The translations under genes and the position numbers were made by a program. From NCBI GenBank assembly GCA_001642005.1, contig LWCA01000232.1, positions 1 through 38,096 on the forward strand: DNA of 38,096 nucleotides, written 5' to 3'. Every line of letters starts with the position of its first letter. Positions within the stretch are counted from its first letter, which is position 1. The DNA is from Intoshia linei (Eukaryota; Orthonectida; Rhopaluridae). The notes under the pieces are model-generated. The model searched no databases and was not told the DNA's origin. It saw only the letters and a program-made list of their open reading frames with translations. Of the stretch, positions 11,571 to 22,300 are shown one piece after another.

Positions 11571-13034
11571 TAAAGTAATATTTCTCAAATGCCGGTTAGC
11601 GGAAGAACTTTAATACTAACGAATATACTTAATTTTTTCAATATTTATTTATTCATATTAAAACGAGGAATAAAAATTTTTTATCACTATCACTCAAATT
11701 TACAATCAACCAATTGAATATTTAAATGTGCATAACCGCATTTATATTATGAATTTTTCGAATGTTTATTATCAAATTATAATCGGATTATTTTAATTTT
11801 GACTAATCTTACTATTTCCGATTAATTAACTAATGGATTACAATTTCATGACTTTGAAGTGATTAATATTAATAGTACATTTTGATTTAGTTTGTGTTAT
11901 TTTAGTTTTATCAACTGTCATAATTTATGACTATAAATACATAATATATAAATTAATAAATAATTACAGAATATAAGTTATGTTATTATAAAGATTCAGA
12001 ATCTATGCAAAAAGTATACAGAAATTCCATCATTTTTAAAAGATTTAGCATTTTTACATCGCGATACAATCGGTTGATAAGATCAATAATATACATTTTT
12101 CTAGATATTCAAAATAGGACCATTATTGAGTTGTTAATATTTTTCTAAAACAAAAAAATCCAGGGTCGTACAGCATGAGAAATTAGTTAAAACTAACCTC
12201 TATGATTTTAGTTTTGTATATTATTGCAAAAACATCGAACTACTCAGCGATTTAAAATTACCCGTTTAATTTGAAATTAACTTTATTTTGATTATTAATT
12301 ATTAAATTTATTATAATTTTTAAAATGATTAACACTGTAATTTAATAATTCATCATCAATATACTTGACTGACGCAATTTCACGAAGGTATTGGACTCTG
12401 TGTATTCCACGTTTGGCCACTTCGTTTTTTAGAGCAACATTCAATAAAAGTATCGAAGAAAAATTGTGTTTTTTTTAATAAACATAGACATAGATTTATA
12501 CAGTTACATTGTACAAAGTACAATCATGTATAAAATGTCAAAAATGAAATGAAAATTAGTACATTAGTGTACACTGTACAGTAGGGCTATTCGTTTTTTA
12601 AAAATTGATTTTTGTTGACAATACCTTATACCACGTTTTCCCCCTTTTTTTTAATTGGCGCCAATGGTTTTATTTTAAACATGGATACGATTAATGTACG
12701 ACCCACTAAGACATATAACAAATTTTGAGTGAAAAAATGAAATATTTAACTTCACAGAGCTTTTTTTCGATAAAATGGGGTGTTTGTAATATTGGTCAAA
12801 CATAAAAATTCCAAAATTTATAATTACCAAAAATTTATTTTAACTGTGAAAATTTGTGCATGTCATTATGAAATTCAGTTATTTACGTTTTAAGTACATT
12901 TTAATGAAAAAAAATTAACTGTGTTAATTCTAATCGATTAATTTTTATAAAAAATGTATGACGATATGTAAAATGTGACGCATCTTCGTGACAGATGAGT
13001 ATAGTTGTTTTTGTATTATTAAATTAGAAAATGA
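11571..13034. other. Noncoding spacer with short palindromes
   Basis: No gene recognised. 12480-12580 holds short self-complementary stretches such as TTGTACAAAGTACAA and GTGTACACTGTACAG. No splice-phased exon with a known motif was found on either strand. Confidence 0.4.
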
Positions 13035-13912
13035 AAAATTGCGTAGCAACGAAAAAAATCCGAAGGATTCAATTTATACATGTCCACTCATTTCTCTTCA
13101 TGTAAAATGTGCAGTCGTTCAATGCACACATGTTTTTTTTTAAAAATTGTAGGCTGAATATTTACTTTTTAATATTTAATTTGCAAACATTTCAAAAATA
13201 TTGGTGAATAATATATTTAAATTGAGATTGAAATTTCGTAATTGTATAAACTGGAATAAGCTGTATCAGAATAATTTTTTTTTAAATTATAGGACCATCA
13301 ATTATTTCAAATTTTTTGTTTTAATAAAACACTTTACTTATCATTCATTAGACCGTAAAGGCGCCAATTTGTGAGATTGAAATTTTTTGTGTGTGTTCAC
13401 TGGATATAACTGTATTAACTGTATTTTTGATTAAATTTTAGGAGTATTTTCATTTTTTATAAAAAGGGAAATCTGGAGTTTTGGTCGTGAAAATGCATTT
13501 TGTTGAGGTTGCCATTTATAATAATGCTTATGATTTTAAAAACCATCCCAGAATTTATGTTTTATAAAATTTTAATACATGTTTCTTTTTTATAAACGTA
13601 GTATAATTAGTGGTTTTGACCATGAAGGTATGCGTTACTGAGGCTGACATTAACGACAATGTTAATCATTTTAAAACGAGCATTTAATGTATGCTTTATT
13701 ACATTTTTTGACTTATATTTTTAAACATAAGGGCAATTTGTGCTTTTGATCCTGAAGGACCAAAATTCTGAAACTGAAAAATAAATATAAACACGCACTG
13801 TGAAAAAAGGCATCAGAAACTAAATTTTTTTAAATTCAACGACTGTCAATTAGTCTCAATAAACGGTAACACAGACACACACTGACATTTGATTTTATAT
13901 AAGTATAGGATT
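13035..13912 (-). repeat. Modular repeat, subfamily B, near full-length copy (inverted)
   Basis: On the minus strand it begins CCTATACTTATATAAAATCA and continues GTGTGTGTCTGTGTTACCGT. It runs through about six divergent modules and ends CCTTCGGATTTTTTTCGTTG then CTACGCAAT. Each module has a landmark of the type CCTTCATGGTCAAAACCACT, ACGACCAAAACTCCAGATTT or GGCGCCTTTACGGTCTAATG, about 130-170 bp apart, and a polypurine or poly-A stretch. This copy defines both ends most clearly. There is no long open frame. Confidence 0.65.
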
Positions 13913-15779
13913 TGTGTAAAGAGTTTAAAAAAAAATTGTGATCCCACTTTTTTAATTTATTAGAGAGAATCAATGTATAATTTTATAAATAAACTAAAAA
14001 CAGTACAATCCTAAAAATTCGTTTTTGACCAGAATATGTAGATTTCTTATGTTTAAATTTTTTAACTAGATAAACTAAACAAACTGAATTAGAATAATCG
14101 TTTTTATAATTTACAAATAAAAAATAAATAATGTATTAACTGTATTAAATATTTATTTTTTTAATTCTGGAACAGACAGTTTCTAAATAAATGGTTACAA
14201 TACAAACAACCATGTTTTGAGCAACTGTTACTTTATAAATGTAAGAATTTTTAAATTTAACAATGTAATTTACTAATTTTTGTAGTGTTGTTATATTTCT
14301 ACTAAAAATATTTCTGGATGATGGTAAGACTTTTTTAGTTCAATAATTTTTTAGGCCTCAACAGTTGACTTTCCTTGAAAAATTCTTAGTAATTTACAAA
14401 TTTTTATCAAAAAATTCTCTCCTTTTGAATGCAATTACATATTGGCCAAATATCTCAATAATTTAATATCCACCTGCAAAATCTCAAAAAATCTTATTTA
14501 AAGCAAAATAAACTTGTAGATATTGGTTAATAATTAAATTTAATTAAAATGTACTATACATTTACATTTTGCATATATATTACTCATTATAAAACGTCAA
14601 TAATTTATAATTTATGAATTATGCATTCAAGTTAATTGAAAATAAAAGTGCTCTAGAACAAAAATAAGATGTATTCAAAAACGTCTAATTAACAAAATTT
14701 GGTTTTTAATCTATAATTAAGAAATATGAATGATTGATCGTTATCACTAGTATAATAATTTGACAGTATCCTTCAAGTATAATTAAGTGTTTATCGAAAA
14801 CTGATAAATGATTCAATAAAATTGCGATTAATTTATTTTTATAAAATCTAGAATTTAAAATCTAAATTGAACGTGTCATACCAATGATGTATCTACGTCA
14901 TATTAATCTAAATAGATTAATATTAATAACATTAAATATTTTATTTATTTATAAATCAATGCAAAATTCTGGTTTAATTTGAATTGCATTTAAAATGCAC
15001 ATTAAATTACATAAATGATTTGCATTACATTGCATTTCAATTTAGAGGTTTATTATGGTACAAATTATAAAACATCAATTTGGACAATTAATAATTATAT
15101 TAGATTTTTGTGGCTATTACTGTAAATGAAGCTATGAATGCTATTTTAATTTCAAGTAAAATTTACATTTAAATTTATAATTATAAATTTAATAATATAA
15201 TGGCCTGCATATTCAATCAAATATGACATTTTTGGACCATGTACTTTTACTTATCCAATTTAATGTAGATATCGTATTCATCGATTTTCTATGCTTTTAG
15301 TTTATGTAATGCTATTTTAGATTAAGATTTTTTAATATTTCTTTATATATTAATTTTAATTTGCTATTTTTAATTTTTTTACAATTAAGATGAAATTTAA
15401 TTTGATTCATCAGAACCTTTTTCAATTTACGGTTGAATTTTTTTATAAACAAAGAAAATTTAGTAATTTCTTGGTTATTTAACTTTTAAATGCTTTTAAG
15501 GGATTTACCATTTACATTAAAATGTATATTTAGATCCTTTCACTATTGGAATTTATCTTACATTAGTTATGTGCATTTTCTCGACTTTTTATGGTATGCG
15601 TTATTAAAAATATAGTGTTTTTTTTTCATTTTAATTTAGGCATTTCCAATATTGACAATTGTCCTATACAACCAAATTTACCTATATATTTAATGAGTAT
15701 ATTACAAACATAATATTACAGTTGTATATCCGTTTTAATAATTCAATTATTTCGGTTTAATCGTATCTACCGTAAATTT
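13913..15779. other. Noncoding spacer
   Basis: About 1.9 kb of AT-rich sequence with no recognised gene. Very weak module-like blocks occur toward the right side, suggesting an old repeat copy, but they cannot be delimited by eye. Confidence 0.4.
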
Positions 15780-16010
15780 TTGTCCTAGAATTTATGTTTT
15801 TTTAAATTTTTGGGTTGATTTTATTTAAAAAATAAGAAATTGGGTTTTTCATCCTAAAGGACTCAATTTCAGGAAATGAAACTTAAATATAAATAACAGA
15901 CACGAAAAAATTTATTAGAAACTGGGTATTGTTAAATTGTACTACAGTCAATGTTTTAAATAAACGGTAGCACACACATAGACATTCAATTATACATCCT
16001 TACTTACATG
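15780..16010 (-). repeat. Modular repeat, subfamily B, left part of a copy (inverted)
   Basis: Reading the minus strand: ATGTAAGTAAGGATGTATAA, then GTGTGTGCTACCGTTTATTT, then a module with GAGTCCTTTAGGATGAAAAA. It meets the subfamily A copy at 16021 almost head to head, with only about 10 bp between the two left ends. Confidence 0.55.
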
Positions 16011-16376
16011 TTACATGTTAATAATATGCTACGCGATTTTTGTTTGCGTGTGTGTGTTCACTTTATTGAAATAATTACCAATCTTAGAAATTTATAAAAT
16101 CCACATTTCAATCACAGTTTTTTCCGAGACGTATAATAACATAAATTGCAACCTCCCAAACTCACATCTTACGGATCAAAAATCCCAATTGTCCTTTTTT
16201 TTAAAAATAAAACAAGTTGGAGAATATAAAAAAATATATACGCTGATGCTGATTTTAAAATCATAAACATTATCATAAATTTAAATTTAAAAAAATAATA
16301 TCTTCATTGTCAAAACCCCAAATTACCCTTCTTTTTTTAATGAAAACAGCCCTAGAATTTAAAAAATTACAGGTGG

Positions 16377-16456
16377 TACAGTTGTATCCTGTTAACACAC
16401 ACAAAAAATTTCAAAGTACAGTTGTATCCTGTTAACACACATAAAAAATTTCAATC
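16377..16456. repeat. 40-bp tandem duplication inside the modular repeat
   Basis: TACAGTTGTATCCTGTTAAC plus its following CACACACAAAAAATTTCAA is present twice in direct succession, with almost no divergence. Other copies (for example near 35230) have one unit, so this is a local duplication in this copy. Confidence 0.8.
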
Positions 16457-17231
16457 CGAATAAGTGACGACCTTCACAGTCAAAAAAGCATTTTAGTTTT
16501 ATATATTTTTTTTGAGAAAATATTTTATTAAAACAATAAATGTGAAATAATTAACGGTCCAAAAATTAAAAAAAAAGATTATTCTGATAGAGCTTATTCC
16601 AGTTGATATAAATACAAAATTTCAATCCCAGAAATCTACGCATTCCCGGTGAAAAATAATTTTTAATATATTATCAACCAATATTTTTCAAATATTTCGA
16701 TTAAAATAAAAATTGAAAATGTAAATAGTGATCCTACAATTTCAAAAAAAATGTGCCTTGAACTTCTACATATTTCCAATAAAGAAATATGGGTGAAAAT
16801 CTATATAATTCATTCTTTCGTAATTTTTAAATTTCAAATTAATCAACTTAAACTACAACAAAACTAAAAGTAATACAACTTTGTTAATATTATTTTTATA
16901 TTTATTACAATCCTTTGCAATTTTGGTAAAATTCGCACGAAATATGTTTTTAAAGTAAAGATTCGGTTAATTATTGCTACATAATTGGTATTTTTAAGTA
17001 TTTTAATAAATTGGTACTGAATATATATCATCACATTTAAAATGACAAAATAGGTTAATATTTTATTTTTTCTGGAATTTATGCTATTTATAACTGCTAT
17101 GATTGGACTGTTTTTATTTGATTTTTAAATGTTAACAAACAAAAAATTAAGATGGAACAATTTACTTTAAAATAAAAAGTAATGATATAACGGTTCCACC
17201 TGAAACAAATATGTGAACCACTTTTTTAAAG

Positions 17232-17327
17232 GATTGATAATAGTGAATAGTAGGATTTTTAAGTTAGATTTTCAACGGGGATTGATAATAGTGAATAGTA
17301 GAATTTTTAAGTTAGATTTTCAACGTG
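17232..17327. repeat. 48-bp tandem duplication inside the modular repeat
   Basis: GATTGATAATAGTGAATAGT and the following AGGATTTTTAAGTTAGATTT occur twice with a 48-bp period. The copy at 35650 has a single unit. Confidence 0.85.
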
Positions 17328-17366
17328 AATTTATTTAAGTATAATACAAATGTGCCCTCGGCAAAT

Positions 17367-17407
17367 CTAGATCCTTGTTTGTACGTAGTACATAACAGTC
17401 AACCTAG
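17367..17407. repeat. Terminal hairpin of the modular repeat
   Basis: The arms TCTAGATCCTTGTT and AACAGTCAACCTAG pair imperfectly around TGTACGTAGTACA, itself a perfect 5-bp stem (TGTAC/GTACA) with a 3-nt loop. The same structure recurs at 21996-22035 and 35741-35780. Confidence 0.75.
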
Positions 17408-17446
17408 TACATATATATTATTGTAAGTGAAGAATTTCATTTTAAG

Positions 17447-17982
17447 TGTATAACCTAGGATCCATATGGGCCAGTTCGTATATTACATGTAATAATGTTA
17501 AACTTATTTTTCACAACCAATTATAGTTATGGGTGGATTTGGAACGGTTAAAGCCACATTTATTTTAATAAAACAAGCAAAAATCAAACACAACATAAAG
17601 GAAAACATTTGGGCGCACGACGAAAATAAAGATTCACCAAACATTATTGAAGACGAAAACACCAATACATCCACCGTGTTTTTTGATGTATTTTTAAGCC
17701 TTTTTTTATTGGGTATAAATATTAGTTATAGAACAAATTTAAAATTTGTATGTCATTTTTATTTCATAAAAATATTTTACATTTAAATTTATAGGATGGT
17801 TCATATACGGACAATATCTGACATTCATTATATGGAAACCACCATTCAAAATGGCAATGATTGGTCCGGACAATTGGTGTGATAAGACATTTTACTATTT
17901 CATTTTTGGAAATATTATCATTTCCTACTTTGTTTTATTGTTGTGTCTATTTATTTCGATATCCATAATGTATTATAAATGA
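17447..17982 (+). CDS. TMEM272-like multi-span membrane protein (5' end uncertain)
   Basis: Two well-supported exons join in phase: 17527-17712 and 17795-17982 (TGA), separated by an 82-nt intron. The first reads MGGFGTVKATFIL, a hydrophilic stretch with acidic residues, then the hydrophobic VFFDVFLSLFLLG. The second continues WFIYGQYLTFIIWKP, then DNWCDKTFYYFIFG and a final hydrophobic segment, IIISYFVLLLCLFISISIMY. The order of membrane segments and the Asn-Trp-Cys-Asp-Lys-Thr block before the last helix match my recollection of TMEM272-like proteins, whose function is not established. A 42-nt candidate exon at 17447-17488 (phase-compatible, 38-nt intron after it) could supply preceding residues, but its match is weak. 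The true start is not identified: the modular repeat ends at 17407, so earlier exons may lie upstream of it. The gene ends 78 bp from the stop of the convergent coiled-coil gene. Confidence 0.6.
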
Positions 17983-18060
17983 ATTTTTCTATAGTTTACT
18001 AAGAACAACTAGTTAAAATATTTATTTCAACAGCAACTGCACTTCAACGATTTTGATCAC

Positions 18061-18386
18061 CTAAAATTGCCTTGATGATAAAATTCTAGAATATTCTTCT
18101 TTCCTTTGTTCAAGTGAAAATATTAAATGTTCCAATTGCTTATCCTAAATTTTTGTTACAAATTAAACAGTCATAAAACTTGAATCTTAATTTCATCAAT
18201 TCTTTTTTCTTTCTGACATTTTAAATTTCTCAATTTTTCTTGATATTCAATGTCGTTTCCTCCTTCAAAAGCCACTAATTTAAAGATAAATCCACATCAT
18301 TTAAATGTAAATTTACAATTATTATCCCTACGTTGTTCCTTTAAAATAAATTCACGCAACTTATCATGTGTATCCTTAATCACCAT
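18061..18386 (-). CDS. Unrecognised 82-aa coiled-coil protein
   Basis: Three exons join in phase: 18386-18317, 18274-18180 and 18144-18061 (TAG), with introns of 42 and 35 nt. The product starts MVIKDTHDKLREFILKEQRR. From about residue 30 it is very rich in Glu, Lys, Gln and Leu (YQEKLRNLKCQKEKRIDEIK, then KQLEHLIFSLEQRKEEYSR), so a single long helix or coiled coil is likely. I do not recognise the family. Support for a real gene: three exons with canonical borders and compatible phases, codon-like composition, and an AATAAA at 18021-18026 about 35 bp after the stop. It begins only 54 bp after the TDRD3-like stop on the same strand, so the two may share a transcript. Confidence 0.6.
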
Positions 18387-18440
18387 AATGACGAAATAAA
18401 CTTTTATTATTATAGAAACGTAAAAATTATATACATGTAT

Positions 18441-19283
18441 TTATTTTTCCGTAGTAAAAGGAACAAATTTTGGTGCGTTTGGCGTTTTTTCAATCTACAA
18501 TATTGAAAATATGCAAGTATAATAATAATTAAAACCTTGTCAACTTTTGGTTTATATCGATACAAAGATCCACCCAACATGAAAGTGGTATTTTGAGTCA
18601 ACAACATGATACCGATTGAAACATCCACCATTCCATTTACATATATTTTTGATCCCATTAGAGTTTTATCACTAGATTAGTAAAATATACACTAGTTTTA
18701 CACATTTAAACTTGATTCCATTTATGGGCGTCACATTTGTACCATAACATCTATGAACGCCATCAGTCAATAATAGTTTGTACATTTGGGAGCTATGTTC
18801 AAAACTAGTCTCCTCATCGTCAAACTCAGCAATTTCACTCTTTGGTACCGAAATGTTCATGCATTGGAGAATTTGAAAAACTGAATTTATTTGTTTCTAA
18901 TTTATACATTAGTTTATTATTCATAATTACATCATGATTACTCTACATATTTTGTCCTTTAGTGTATTTTCACTCAGTCTCAGTTCAGTCAGCATGGTTC
19001 CATTCGATATTAGACACAAGTCGGTCTAATTTAGCAATAAAGATCCATACGATTCATAGATTATTAATTTTTAAATTACGTTTAAAACTTGTTTTAAAAA
19101 ACTTGACGCATTAGATATCACACATGGATTTTCCAAATATTCAGAAATTTTAGTATCTGCGTCGTCATTTAAATTTAGACTAAATAAAAAAAATTAAATG
19201 AAAAATTTTCATAATTACAGATTCAAAATTATCTCGGGTGAAGCATCTCTAGGTACATTAATATTTGCTAATTTAAAAGACAT
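18441..19283 (-). CDS. TDRD3/RMI1-type OB-fold protein, short form without Tudor domain
   Basis: Six exons join in phase: 19283-19219, 19179-19089, 19025-18942, 18896-18712, 18671-18536 and 18494-18441 (TAA), giving 204 aa. Introns are 39, 63, 45, 40 and 41 nt. Family signs are the TDL then LTELRLSEN block near residues 53-70, ILQCMNISVPKSEI (compare the QINKIRNVAAPK block of TDRD3), MYKLLLTDGV, GSKIYVNGMVDVSIGIMLL with TFMLGGSLY closing the OB fold, and the short PKFVPF motif near the end. TDRD3 forms a complex with topoisomerase 3-beta through this N-terminal OB fold, while RMI1 is the equivalent partner of topoisomerase 3-alpha. Here the protein stops eight codons after PKFVPF begins, so the UBA and Tudor domains of TDRD3 are absent. 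The donor GTTTAA after residue 113 is unusual but needed for phase. Confidence 0.7.
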
Positions 19284-19377
19284 TTAATTTAAATTAAACA
19301 AAACTTTATTTTATTTTAAACGAAACTTTATTATAAACTTAATCCAAGTTTATTGTAATTTTGTTTTATTTATTAAT
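19284..19377 (-). promoter_or_regulatory. Short spacer between ETF-QO and the TDRD3-like gene
   Basis: Ninety-four bases. On the minus strand, AATAAA occurs right after the ETF-QO stop, and the block AATAAAGTTT-CGTTTAA then AATAAAGTTT-TGTTTAA is present twice in tandem. This is enough for a poly(A) signal of the upstream gene, but leaves little room for a promoter of the downstream one. An AG in the repeat could serve as a trans-splice acceptor; this is inference. Confidence 0.35.
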
Positions 19378-22300
19378 TTACATTCCATCATAAGCTGGAC
19401 CTTCACCACCTTGTGGTACTACCCAATTGATGTTAAAACTAGCATCACGGATATCACATGTTTTGCAATGAATGCAGTTTTGAGAATTTATTTGTAATAC
19501 CATTTCACCATCCGATTCGACAAATTCATATACACCGGCAGGGCAAAATCTTTGCTCTGGGCCGTCAAATAATTTTAAATTTCGATCAATTGGGATTTTG
19601 TCGTTTTTTAGTGTCAAATGAGAAGGTTGGTCCTCGTCGTGGTTTGTATTTGTTAGAGCGACAGAATTTAACAGGTCGAAACTTATTTTATTATCGGGTT
19701 TTTGGTAAATTTTTTTTGTGTGTTTACTTGCCAAATCGAAATTATTTGATTTGTCCGGTTCTAAAATAGATAAAATAAGTTTGTATAATAACAATGAAAT
19801 TTACGTTATAAATTTTTGGCTTGTATAAAATAAAATTGTATATGCCATAGTCTCGTAAGGATTAATATAATTTTTTTAATATTCAATTTGGAAAAATGAA
19901 GCCCCATTTTACAAAATTTTCATCGAGGTACCCCAAAGAGTACGGTACGGTAGATTCGACACTACATCCATATAATGTGTTATCATCCGTTCGAAGTTTC
20001 AGTTAAAATTAAATAATATTCTTTATAATGAGTGAAATTGCAAAATAACTGTTTAAATCATTTTGAAGAACGCATGAAGACGGTAACATATAAACTTAAA
20101 TTCATTTTAAACATAATGATAATATGGGAAATCACTGGTTACCAACATAGTTTTTGGGTGTTGCGATTTTGTCCAAAAGCCTAGACCATGGGTGCACAAC
20201 CTTTCCACCAATTCAGCCACAATGCTACTTTTCTCACAGATACTACGGCCGCACAAAATTTAGAAGATTGTAGGCTAATATAAAATTTTTAACATATTTC
20301 ATTAAATCATCCAATTTAATATAATCTTAAAAAAAAAATTTAGAACAAACCAAAATTTTACCAACTCTTAAGGAAGAAAATCATTTTTACCAATATTTTT
20401 TTTAAAAATCCATTTTTATAAAGTTTTAAAATAAAAACTACCCTATCTGATTCCAAAAGAAAAAACCAAATTTTACCAACCCTTAAGGAAAAAAATCGCT
20501 TTTATCAATATTAGTATGAAAAATCCCATTTTACAGAATTTTTAGATCAATAATTCTTCTAACTGATTCCATAATAAAAAACCTGATTTTAAAAAAATGT
20601 GAAAAATCTCCTTTTACTAATATTTTTTTAAAAAAACATTAATCAATAATTTTTCGGTATATAATTAATAATAATTGGACAACAGAAAAAAGTTCCATTA
20701 AAAACCGATTTATTGATACATTAGAGTGGCAGACATAATAAAAATATGTAAATATTAATAATGACATAAAAAACACATCAATGACTACCTTGATTTTGTG
20801 TGCCCTTCGCTAACATTTGAGAAACTGGGCAAAGTGAAGAATGTAACCATTGAATTAAAATATTTTAAATATACCTTGAATAAAATCTCATTTCAACTTT
20901 TCAATTTAAAGTAAAATGATATATTGCATTATAATCAGATGTATTGCCCACGGCCGCACGTTATGCACCCTGGCCTAGACCATGGTTACCCAACCGCGGT
21001 GGCAACCATTAATGGGTTGCGAGAAGTTGAAATTATTTATACTTGTTTTTTCAATTTATTATTATAATCATTATATTAATTAAATTTTCAAAATTTATGA
21101 TACAGAGGTTGTCATTAATGTTTGTGTGAGTTATAAATGGAAAGAAAATAATATTTTTTTATTAAAACTCAGAAAATACATTATCCAATTCAGTTAAAAT
21201 TTAACTAAATATTTATATAAAGTCAAAACTACTTATCTATGAAGACGAATAAAAATTTTGGGCTTAAAATTTATTCCAAATAAACTAAAAGTGATAGTAC
21301 GTATTTTTCTTGCCACTTTAGTTAAATCATTTAACTTAAATGAATGTTAGGTCACAGCAACACTTACATTTCCAGTATACATGTAAAATATCAAAATTAT
21401 CCTAATTTTGTAACTAAAAAGTAAACCACAATATTTTGACCATTTGAAATTTTATAAAGTCCACATTTCAATTACAGCTTTTTCCGGGGTTAGCAAAATA
21501 AATTTCAACCTCCCAAACTCAATCTTATGATTCAAAAAGCCCAATTGTCTTTTTTTTTAAAATCAAACGAGTTCGAGAATTTAAAAAAATATACACTCTG
21601 ATACGGATTTTAAAATCATAAGTATTATCATAAATTTAAATTTATAAAAATTATATCTTCAGAGCCAAAACCACAAATTACCCTTTTTTTTTAATAAAAA
21701 AAGCCCTAGAATTTAAAAAAATTACAAGTGCTAGTTATATCCTGTTAACACACACCAAAAATTTCAATCTGTATCAGTGATGCCTTCACGATCAAAAAAG
21801 AATTTTAGTATTGATACATTTTTTTTCGAAATATTTTATTATATCATCACGTTGAAAATGACAAAATAGGTTTTTATAATTTTGTTTTTTCTAAAATTTA
21901 TGCTATTTATAACTGCTATGATTGGACTGTTTTTATTTGATTTTGAAATGTTAACAAACAAAAAATTAAGATGGAACAATTTACTTTCGGCAGAGCTAGG
22001 TCCTGTTTGTACGTAGTACATAACAGTCAACCTAGTTTAGTTTATACAATTTTTTGATTTAAACAATAAATACACTAAAGTATATAAAAACCTTTATATT
22101 GAAGTGTAAAAGGTTCGCGTCCTTGTAAAATGAAATAAATGGCACCAGTGTAAGCCATACCAGAGTATAATCCAAACCTATTATTAAAGGAAGGTTTGAC
22201 ATTACGACAAGAATATAATTCCTTCACAACTGGACCATTTCTAAATATTTCATCGTAATCAGTCATGTCAACCATTTCTAAACGGTTAAAATAATATAAA

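Larger units (their letters stand above)
16021..17407 (+). repeat. Modular repeat, subfamily A, full-length copy
   Basis: The most complete plus-strand copy. The left end is TAATATGCTACGCGATTTTT. Module landmarks fall near 16171 (CTTACGGATCAAAAATCCCA), 16306 (CTTCATTGTCAAAACCCCAA), 16476 (CTTCACAGTCAAAAAAGCAT) and 16646 (GCATTCCCGGTGAAAAATAA), so spacing is about 135-170 bp. Downstream come a non-modular block (GGACTGTTTTTATTTGATTT and so on) and a 40-nt hairpin ending CAACCTAGT at 17367-17407. A tandem duplication lies at 16377-16456 and another at 17232-17327. The layout (short special left end, tandem module core, 3' hairpin near a CTAGT end) resembles non-autonomous Helitron/Helentron-type elements, but that class is inference. 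Confidence 0.65.

Noticed and set aside
18672-18712. Alternative TDRD3-like splice using the GTAAAACTAG donor after the Cys codon
   Set aside because: It would shift the frame by one base and meet a stop. Only the GTTTAA donor two codons earlier keeps the conserved GSKIYVNG segment in frame.
19458-19769. Plus-strand open frame of 103 codons
   Set aside because: Antisense to the conserved last exon of ETF-QO with its iron-sulfur cysteines.
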